DNA of 64,000 nucleotides from Rhopalosiphum padi (lineage: Eukaryota > Arthropoda > Insecta > Hemiptera > Aphididae). Below are positions 49,748 through 61,700 of the stretch, piece by piece. The stretch is taken from contig NC_083600.1 in the NCBI RefSeq assembly GCF_020882245.1, positions 25,482,001-25,546,000 of the forward strand, in the 5' to 3' direction. Made by a program: the position numbers and the translations under genes. The notes below the pieces were generated by a model. That model was not told the origin of the DNA, searched no databases, and saw only the letters and a list, made by a program, of their open reading frames with translations. Each line of letters opens with the position of its first letter. Positions within the stretch are counted from its first letter, which is position 1.

Positions 49748-52700
49748 ATATATCATGCTGACTGTTTGTAGAAGACGGGACGCTTAGAATCATTTTTTAT
49801 CGTACCTATACAATGATTTATTATTAAAATCAAATTTAACACTTCCGTTAATGACCTATATTCAATGAGGAGGTATATTTGATTCCTTAATATAGCAGAG
49901 TTTCTTGATTTTTCTTCTAGGATTTGTATGTTTTTAAATTGAATATTAAAAAAAATTTATATGAACTTATGACATGGCTATAAATCTCAAATAGGTGTCT
50001 TTATTTTTGATTTACTGAATTTTATCTTTAAACATATAAAAGAAATGTGCTCTAAAAACTTTTAGTATTTGATTTGAAAAATCATGAAATTAAATTATAA
50101 CTTACCTAGAAATAAGATATATATTTAATAACCTAAAAAAACTTGAAAATGCTACAAAGTTTGAGCCTTCGTCTTATACATACCATATTTACTGAATAAG
50201 ATATGATATCTATTTTAATATATTATTATTGCTTTCTGTTCATATAATGCCTTTATAATGGTTTTAGGAACCCTACTTCCATTGGACTTTTGGGGTCAGC
50301 GAACCCGATTGTTACGGCTTAATACACGTATCCAGTGGTGAAGCGCATTTGTTTTTCCCGAGAGTCGAAGAGGCGCACACAGTATGGTTGGGCAAACCGT
50401 TGTGCTTAGATGAATACAAATGTCGGTATAAGGTCAACTACGCATCGTACGTGGATACGGTAATAAAATAAATAATAATCATTATAAAACTATAGTTTAT
50501 ATTAAGTTCCTATTTATTTGTATTGAAAGAAGATACGCCAGATGAATTATCCCGCTGGTTGGATTAATAAATGGTTAGTAAGTCTAAAGCACTTGTGCGA
50601 AACACTATTGAAACATTATCACACATCGACATCGTACATTCTTATTGGAAAAATATAAAAATGTCAACAGTTAAAATGTGAAAAACATTACCTACACATA
50701 TATGAGTACTATACTTAAATACTTAATGCCTGTGTATTTATTATTTAGTATTGTTTTTTTTTAGTTGAGGTCTAAATAATATAAGAATTAATTAAATAGC
50801 TAGTTGCTATATTATGATCTTTAATCGTAAGCCCCGTGATCTCTTAAACACTTGTCTAGTGCCTTATAGGATGGTTTTAGTAATTATTATTTTGTTTTGC
50901 GAATATAGTTTATATTCCACTCTAAATGTTTTTTTTATTCAAGAATTTACAGGCTTTAACAGCTAAAATTATTAATGATATTATAGATATTTAAAATGTA
51001 AATAATAGATTTATTATATATGATTAGCTATTGTTTATAATATTAAAGTCTATTAAGTAAATTACAATTAGAAATAAAGGTAATAATTTTTGTGGTTTCG
51101 TTTTCGTCTAGGGCATTTTTGATATTTCGTAGGAATTCATGTTTGTGTGGATTTGTGTCTTAAGCATTTCTCAAAGATATATGTTTAATTGTGATACTTG
51201 TTTGATAAATATGTATTGCATGTGGTTGGAGGATCTTTGCTAATTCAGAAGGAATATGTAATGAAAGTGTGTCCAATTCTTTTTCTTAATAATTACCTCA
51301 GTTTTGTCTTCCGAAAAATAAAAATAATAAAAAATCATAAAATTATAATTAAACATTTAGACATTATATTAATACATTTATTTTATTGAAATATTATGAT
51401 ACATTTTGAGCAATGCCTTTCAATTAATTATTTATGTCGCGGTTTCCAAAATCATTATAGTCACAGATACTCAAATTAGGTGAGCGCGTGGTCCATCTTA
51501 TATCATCGGTCATCAAAATTTAAGTCGTCTTTTCGAAAAAACTTGTACCAACAACACTATTTTTTTTTCATCGTAAATACATTTAGTAAGTAATAAAATG
51601 TGTTTTTAATAAATAAAAATTGTCTAATGCCCATCAAGCGCCCATTTCCAATTTAATAATGTAACTAATTTCATCCAATTGTCATTGCGCTTAAAATTCC
51701 CGCGCCCAATGCTGATACCCTGCTACAATAGATGTAGTAATCGTTAGCAAAAAATGCACTTGGGACTTGTAGAAAAATATTGTTTATGGCAATTAGGAAG
51801 ATTGTTACGCTTAGGAATTTAGTTCGTTTTATTTAAGATAAGTGTTTGAAAGTTCGTATTGAACTTTATTTGAATCTAGCGATTTTAGTAAGTTTTTGAT
51901 GAATAAGAAAGGGTTTTTTATTTATGCTACATTTTTTAATAATTTGGCGAACGTGTACTCTGATGTGACACCGACACAACATGTCATAGGCTTTTTAAAG
52001 GTATTATAATATGGTACCTGCACTCTGCAGTGTCCAGTATAAGAAATCGTTTGTTATTTATTGCTCTGCAGATATCTGTATGTATAGGTATGAGAGGTGG
52101 TTTAAGTTTGAAGGTTTCAACAAAAGCTACATTAATCGCTGTGTAGGAATTTAGAACTTTTAAGGTGCTAAATTATAATGTTTATTATAATTATGTTTGT
52201 TTATCATTTTTACCAATAGTTTGCCTTAAGTGTTTATAAGTGATATTGGTCTATAGTTGAAAAAATTAAATCTATTTTTATCGGGTGTTGAGATGGTTTA
52301 ATTATTGCGTACCGTCACTAGTCTGGGTAAACAATAAATATTATATAATTTCGTATCTATGTTACATATTTTTCCTAGAATATATTATAATATAAAATAA
52401 TATTATATAGGTTTTTTGTTTTGCTTTTTATGATTAACCGCCACATAGTATTTATACTTACGAATTTATGATAGACTCGTCAGAAACACATTGACGATTG
52501 ACGAAAATAGTACCTTTACATTATGATGGCATCATATACTAACGTTATTTTCTCGGACGTATGCCCAATTGTGTCGTATTGTTAACATCGTGTCCAACAA
52601 GCAACGCTGAATGACAACAACCAAAATTATTAGAATATTGAAAATGATCAATTGTAGATGCAAGTTGTGGAAAATTGGAGTAGGGTTTTAAATTCCATAT

Positions 52701-55700
52701 CTTATACTATACGTTTATAGGTTGGTGCGCTTTGCCTGAACGCATTTACTATTTTGGCGCTTAATGTAGGTACGTTAAAAAAAGCCACTGTTTTGGGACA
52801 TAGGCGCAAATACTAGAGGAATCAAATTGACTGACATTTACAAAAAAACTTAAAGCTTCTTTGATAAATTAGTGTGTGCTATATTAAATAATATACAAAG
52901 TATGTTTGTGTTTTTCAAATAGTGTTTTTAACCACTGAAATAATAATTGATCATAATAAAATATATTTTCGCCAAGCCACGTTAAAATAATTCTGTAGGA
53001 ACAGTAGAAAAAGAAACACAAATTTAACTGTTATTTAAAATATGATGAATAAGGTAAGTCACAAGTGCTTACATTAAATACATCTTAATTTTTCATATAT
53101 TATATATTTATATGTTATAACTTATAAGTTATAACACATACTTTTATTTGATCATTAATTTATTGCAAATTGTCGTCGTAGATTTGTTTTGTCATATTAT
53201 AGAAAACTATCAAACTTGTAATAAAATGTTGTTGACAATAAAAAAAATAAAAATAAATTGTAGAACATTACATTCATTGTTACTTAAAGGAACTATAATA
53301 GTATAATACAAGAGTTCGTGTAATAAACAATTTTATCTTAAGTATTTTTCATGAAATATTTATTTTAAACTTTCCAAGATATGTGAAGTTGTTTAGATTA
53401 TTGTTCCTAAATATGATTTATACTTTTAAAAATTGTAGTTAATTATTTATACTGTATACAGTGTTACACCACACATTAAATAATAATCTATAAAATGTCA
53501 TCCGTAATATTATAATAGTATAATACTATAATCTCAAATATTAAAAACCAGTATTAAATAATAACGTGAGATTTTAAATCTTTTTCGAATATAAAAAGTA
53601 ATATGGTTGCTACAGTTCTAAATCCTAATATATATATTTTTAATATCACGCCCATAAAATTTGATTTAAATCAAAGAAAATTTCTGATCACAATTGTTTC
53701 CATAACGTTTGATAATATAATATAGACTTCGATGTTTCGATAAATCTTCTAATGATATATAATGACATAAAGTTATGCTCAAAATCTAAGAATTTTTAAT
53801 TTGAATCTTCGAAATATTTTTATTGAAGTAACAAATTAAATTAAATAGAAATTAAAATTGCTGTATAATAATTATTTAATTAATGTATTGATTATTTGTT
53901 TGGTATATAATCAATGGTTTAAAACAGCAATAAAAATGAACATAATTTATATCATCAATTTAATAATTTATTAAAATAAAATGTGATTAAATTATTTTAA
54001 AGACAACTATACACAAAAAAACATATTTTCTTTGCGCTGATAAGTTTGTTGTGTTCCTATATATTTTGTACTTAAACATTTTAGGCACATACTTACACCG
54101 ATATATCTGTATGGTTGTTTATAATTATAATAACTGTTTGTTTTGTATGTTTTATTAGCTTGGTGAAACACTAAATGCATTGAAACCTTCAGTTATATTG
54201 ACTTTAGTAAGTAAAACAATTTTAATATTTAACTATATTTATTATGCTTAATTTATGTGTACCTATGTGGATATGTCCTTTATATATATAAATATTGTGT
54301 AAGTTATGCCAATATATTGTATCGGTGGTTTTATATTAAAATAAAATTAAAACAGAAAACAAATAATAATAATAATATGCATCTATATTGACATAATACA
54401 ACATAACGCATTGTTGCCAATTCACGTTGATTAAACCTAATTTCTCGGTAAATCAAGCACCACAAATAAATCGTGAATAGGACTAGGTACTGTTTACAAT
54501 ATGTCTGATGTCAATATATAATTATAATATCATTATTTGCATAATAGAAAATTACTAAAATACTAAGTAGAGTATAATTATGACCGTTGATAATATTGTC
54601 CAATGTGATTTGAGTATATGTAATGTAATATTTTATGTGTATAGGTACTATATGAATATTTGAAATATTTATAGAGTAGGTACTATTTATTTAATATACT
54701 TTTAAAAATATTTCTAAGTTCTAACTTAGGTTTCTGTATTAATGATAGTATTAGTGCTTGTTTTCTTTATCGCCTAAATTAAATTATCGTTTTATTTTTA
54801 ATGTGTCTTACACGTAGCGCATAACATAAATTATTTTATTTGGCGATTAAATATAAATTGTTTACTAATATTTCTGCCATTACTGTTTGCCAATATAGAA
54901 ATATATATGACACAATCATTATCACCTTTTTCCATTGGCTTTAATATAACACTATAATAACAATAACACACGAGTTACTAAAGTGGCATTAACGATAAAC
55001 AATTTATTTACATTGTTCGTTTATTTACCCCGAGACTAACGATTTATATGTCCTAATTTTTCTTTCACAATCCAAGATCTGTGTGTATGCAATATTAGTT
55101 GAATAAGGAATATGTTTTAATGGCCGATCGTCATGAATTTAATCAATATAAATGCGTACTCAACTCTAATAATTAAATGTTCTTAGATATTTATAATTGA
55201 TGTATTATATTGCGTTAAAAATTTTTAAGTTACTGATAATAAAGTTTAATAATTTTGAAAATTTGGATTATTGAATGTAAACATGTAGTTGTACAGGTAA
55301 CTGGTTAGATAAATATATTCTATTTAATGTAAATAACGAATATGATACATAATAAGACGTGTAACCATGTGACCTTGTACAAAATCATTAAACCTTATGC
55401 TACAAACGTGATTATAAGAGATCTTTAAAAATAACTTTTATTCAAACTTTAAAGCTCAATAATTATATTTTGGCTCACGATTTTTTATTAGTTACATGGT
55501 TAGAATAAAAAATGGTTATTTGTTTAGTATTTTCTGGTACTGTAAATAGTAATTGAATTACTCAATAAAATGATGGTGTACTAAACCTCAACTCTTAAGT
55601 GATATACATTTAATGTGTTCTAATCATAAGCGGGCATCGGGAGGGGGGGGACTTAGTCCTACAAGTATTTCAATAGACCCTCAAAAATCGAATGTGATAT

Positions 55701-58700
55701 GTTATACTTGTGTATAGAAAGGGGGCGCGGGGTCACTTTACATTGGATTATTATAGCCCCTCTCCCTAAAAATTCAACTAAATGTCCGCCTATGGTTCTA
55801 ATAAATTGTTAGGTCAAAAACAATGATTGACAATTTAAAAAGTATTTTTTTTACAGATTTTTCTAAAATCATTAGGATGGGAATAGATGTATTTTATATT
55901 TTGCAGAATTACAATAAAATTATCAAAACTGCCATTGACCCACACATTATAACGGACGGGCTATTGTTATAATGTGTGGTGACTATAAATTGAACTGATT
56001 CACCAATCATTCTATAGTTTAAATTAACAATAATTAAACTAATTATTGTCCTTATTGAAATGCCTTTATAACAAATTATTTTTATTAGGCAAATTTTTTA
56101 TGATATTGGTTTTGAGATGCAATTACAAATATTCACATACTTATTTACTTTTCTAAATGCTCTTTACTCTGTAGTAAATATAGTTCCATTGATTATATAA
56201 TAATTTAAAGTTATTTTAAGTTTACTATATAATTTGCAATAGTAGGTACATTCTTTAAAAATCTATTTAAATAGGCATATAATATCTTACACTTCTTAGT
56301 TATAAACAACTAAAAAAGTTATATTAAGTTATATAAGTTAAATATATTATTTACTTTAGAAGTTTCATATTCATTTCTTAATAAAGTACTTAACACATAT
56401 GCATTTATTCAACTAAATATTTGTACTTACTAACAAAGGTATTGACATTGTATAAAATAGATACCTACCTAATGAATAGAAACTTTCAAAAATTAAGAAA
56501 TATTATACTTTTGTCTAATTAAATGTTTAAAGATACGTACAAGACTTACTTTTTTATGTATAAAAATATAATATTAAGTAACAAATATCATTTTAAATGA
56601 ATGTACTGTATGTAAGTACTAAAGTACTTGTAACATTTTATTTTTTCTCATAGCAATAGTTTAAATTTAGAATATTTCAAAGGAAATGTTAATCATTAAT
56701 GTATAAAAACAACTATTGACTATTTTACTATGTTTTCAGTTTTGTTTTATAAGCATTTCTTAAGTAAGGTAGTACAGCGCAATTTCCTTAAATAATGTTT
56801 TCTAAGAATTGCATCTTGCTTGAAGTTACATAACAGTTATGAATGATGTATATAATTTTAAATAAATATTATGCAATTGAGATTATAAATTTTTGGTTTC
56901 ATTTAATTACTGTATATTATAGATTTTGTAAATACATTTTTTATTAAAAATTTTAGGCATCTGGTTTCTACATTCTTCTAAGTTAATAATTAATATAGTC
57001 AATAAGTACAATTCTTGTTTCTTTTTTTTTAGTATGGAAAAAACACTGATAGTGATCTGACATGCAAAGAAGCACATTTTGAAGGAATAGACAGGTAAAA
57101 TAAAAACACTAATAAAATATTATATTATAATTATTAATTATAATAATTTTTTTTGAAATTAAGGTTCATATTGGACAACAAAATATTACATAAAATCATT
57201 GCTGATTGGTAAGTAAAAAAAAATTATATAGCATACATAGTCTTTTGAATGAAATAATTAACAAGGAGTTAACATATTTTCATATCTATTGTTAATATAT
57301 TCAGTCAGTTCAGCCGGATATTTGAGTTCTAATATTTTTTCGTAGTTGATGGACATTACATTTAATCCAATCTTTTGAAAATGCCGTATTCTAGTGGTTT
57401 CAATACCAGTTAAGTGTTCTTTTTCCCAGCAATAGTGTTCTGGCAAATGAACTAAAATTACAGTACATAGACCAGGATGTTTCTTGAAATTTATGTATCT
57501 ATTGTTAAGTTCAAATTTGTCTGGGTGTACTAAAGCATCAATTATGTAAATACTCATAAGTGGTAGTCGACTTAGAATAGTTGAGTAAGAAATTTTGTAG
57601 CCTTGAAAAATATTTTCAAGAGTACTACTGATTTCTTTTAAGATCCGTTTTATTCTATAGTCGCACCAAATGCTTTTTGCAAATTTATCTTTGGGTAACA
57701 CTGGCCCACGATAGTGATCACACTCTAATGTCATACACTGGTCAATGATTTTTAATTTTATTTTTGTATAGTCATTTTTACCTCCATTTTCAAATAAATG
57801 ATGTAAAAAAGAAGTATTAAATACCCCGTGAACAAAGTTCAATGGATGTTTTTCTAAGTAAACACAAGATAATAATATGTCTATTGTTTCTTGTGTCTTA
57901 AAGTTATGAAACTCTTTATTCATTATATTTTCCACCTTAATCCAAAACTCTATAGCTGATTTAGGTTTGTAGTTAAGTTGACCAAATGGCCAAAATAAAT
58001 CTCTAAATTGAGAAGGAGTTATATTTGAACCATACTGAATTATGTACATGGCACATCCTTCAAAAATATTTTCAGAACGTACATTAAATTTTGAACAGTA
58101 GTTCATGATTTCTACCATTAATAAAGGACTATTTATTGTACTGTGTTTGGCCTTTATGTAACGTTCTAATGCTCTTACAATACCAATATCCACATAGTTG
58201 GAATTATTTAACTCATTTACAAGTGAAGTTAGATTGTTTTCATTCATAGTGTGTATGTTTGTGTTAATCCACCTAGATGTAGTTTTTAAGATAATATTTG
58301 AACTGCATTTAGTTAATCGTAATGTATACAACATTTCTATTAAGTTATCAGTACAAAGATGATGCCAAAATTGCTGTAAACATCTTTCTAGCAGCTTCAT
58401 TATGGTTTTTCTACTTTTCTTTAACAAGTGTAAAATTCTAAAAACTTGAATTACATTTTTTTCATTTATTTGATCAGATTTATCCATTATTCCAATCCAA
58501 AGCTGGTCTGCAGTTTTGACTTCATTTAATTTAGAAAATGCATCAATTGATCTGCATAAATCATCTATATTAAGTTTATTTTCAGTTACTCGGCATAAAA
58601 TTTCTTCAGATATTTTATTTTTAAATATGTCAAATGGCAAAACTCGAACACGATCAATAGATATTAATTCTAGTATTCCAACAACAGCAGAGTTATTATC

Positions 58701-61700
58701 TCCTGTCATAATTATTTCCAGCAGCTTTTCTAGTATTGGTGTTTTTGTATAATCTATATTTGGTTGTTTAATATTTAAAGTTGATAACAATTTATTTGAT
58801 GCTATATGCAATTTAAAGTTCTCTAGTTCTACTATTTTTTTCAGAGCACATAGTGCTACCTCTGAAGTTATTTCATCTAGCATTACTATTTCTAGTAGAT
58901 CCACTAATGATTTTACTGAAGAACATTTTTTAAAGCCCCGAATAACATCTACAATTTCTTTATCAGCTTTTTTACGATCTGTTTCATTCTTAAGATTATT
59001 TAATTTATTGACTAGTTCATCATTATTAATGTCTGTTTCTTCAGTTTTAGTACATTCGTTACAGCAAATTTCGTTGCTACATACATTACGTACAATCAGT
59101 GGTAGTTCTCTTATTTCACTTCCTTCTTGAATGAGTGCGAATGTATGTCCAAATTTGTCAGCTTTATATCTGTTTTGTGTTATGTTTATCGCTTTTAGTA
59201 CATTTAAATAGTTCACTCTATTAAAAAATAATTGATGGATGACTATTCTTGACATATTTGATAAACTTCACTACTTCAATATTCATTGAACTAAATAAGT
59301 ACCAGAACAACAAACATTATTAAAAGAATATTTTATGTTATTATAATTTTGTTAAATTTACATAACACTATACCACAAAATAAGACAATGCTATTTAATA
59401 TATTGAAAATATCACGTATTAACTATTAAAGTATTAAGTATTTAAGTCGTTACCTTTATAAATATTTATTATTTGCGAGTTTCGAGTCGTAAATTTGGAA
59501 CTTTAAATTGATAATAGATGATAATATGGTTATCAGACTAAATATTATTACCAATAGCGGTTAGTGATAGTCTTTGTGGTATTGACTGGTTTGGTCAAAA
59601 ATTTTGTACATTGATTACAACTTTACTGCTAGATATCACTACCTTGCTATGACATTGTAAATTTGTAAATACAATTATGTGCACAAGGCTTTATTTTTTG
59701 ACTCGAATCAGTCGAATCTAACGTTCATGACGAACGTTCTAAAAATATTTATGTTAAATACGTCATAATGTACAATAACTATCGTGTTCTTATATTTCAA
59801 TACACGTTTGCGAGTAATAACATGCCATATTGTCATTCGTGTTTGTAATATTTGTCATCTGACGTCCATTCTATTAATAAGTATTTGTTAAATTCCGGTA
59901 GAGTGGCCAACGATTGTTGTTTTTGTAGGACACGATGCCAGTGTTTTTGAGTGTATTCAAAATATGTTTCAAAAGGGAAAACAACCGGATTAAACATAAC
60001 ATAAGAATGATCATCGAAATAAAAAAAAAATACTGATCGGTGCTCACTGCTTAGTGCTTAGTTCATTGCAGTAAATTGATATTGATGTTTTTTCTTTTAT
60101 TTCTCTAAGAGTATACTAAGTATGGTCATCTATTTAAAAATTGTGACTTAAGTTACATTATCGCAAAGGAGCGTTTACTGGGATTTTAATCAGCAGTAAA
60201 TTATAAATTAAAACTGTTAAAATATAGATATTGTAAATTTGTAACTAATAATATATACCTAGTATTAGGAAAATATGACGCATTATTTATAGAAAAAAAT
60301 TGGTTTATCATACTTTTATTTTGTTTTATTATCTGATAATGAACGATGTGTACTTCTATGATATACGAACAAGTTGAATGTTGAAAAGATATTTGTTTAT
60401 ATATTATATGCAGTTGTTTAGTTATAGCGAATTTGTTTAAAATAAATATACAATTTAAGTCTATATGCTACCATTTTATTGACTGTATTGTTCTATAATG
60501 TACGATGTATTTAAGAAAATAAGTGAGGTTACGTTACTTTATATTTTAGTATTGATTGAATTTTTATTTTGCTTATTCTCACTAGCTCATCAAACTCGAG
60601 TTTTAATTTTTTTGTTTTTATGTAAGTACATACAGTACTAGTACTTGGTCGTTGGTTCACCGACAAAGAGAAAAGAATTGGAAACGTGTATCCGTTGTTT
60701 TAAAATTATTTGTTATGTGTATATTATAATAGAATATAAAATAATAGAAGTTGTTTTCATTAGAATAGAAATTATAATGACGCATCATATTATCATTAAT
60801 CATTATTAAAATAATATATACATGAATATAGTCACAAAATAATTTAGTTGTATAACGACAATTGCTATATTATAATTTATAAGGTTTTATTACTAAAATA
60901 TTAAATTTTCTGTTTTGAATTTTTAAATTCTTGATTAAAATTAAAATAATAAATAATAACACTGTAAATATTTTTATATATCCAAAAATAAAAAAATAAA
61001 AGCAGAATGCGATTAATTAATACTTAATAGCACTGGTTTTAAAATAGTATTTTATAAAATCAATGCTAATAGACAATAGATATAATAATTTTTAAATCAA
61101 GTCATACTCAATAATTTTATATACATAATATTATTAACATGATGTTAGGTACCCATGCATGTGTTGGATCTGTCTTACAAATGTACGGTATTTCAAATGT
61201 GCGATGTTCAGAATTGATTGTGTTATTAGTTAAGTGAATTGACCTATTATCAGAGTTAAAGATAAGAATATAATCTAATCTTAAGCGTCGTTTGTTTATC
61301 GATATTTTAATTTTTAAGCTAAGTATTAACATTTTTAATTTGTAATGTTTTATATACTCATATACACCTTATTTAAAAAAAAAAATAAAAAAATCAACGC
61401 TTAAGCATAGATAACCTTCTTACCTTTAACTTTGATACTATATTAATTCACTCTAATATTAATACTAATAAAATATAATTGATTCTGATTAATACAAATT
61501 AACTATGCCGTACCCCGTACATTTGTAAGACGGAATCAAGTAAACAACACATAAGTAGCGTCCTCTAAGAGTATTAAAGTTTTATCATTGATGATGTATA
61601 TTATATTTATTTAATAGACTTAGTGACATCCTATTTTATTTAAATTAATACAATATATTATATACTAGCTGTTTTTTTTGGAAAAAATTGAACAGAAATC

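Noticed and set aside
58516..58752. Plus-strand open frame inside the FASTKD gene
   Set aside because: Antisense shadow of a well-supported coding exon.
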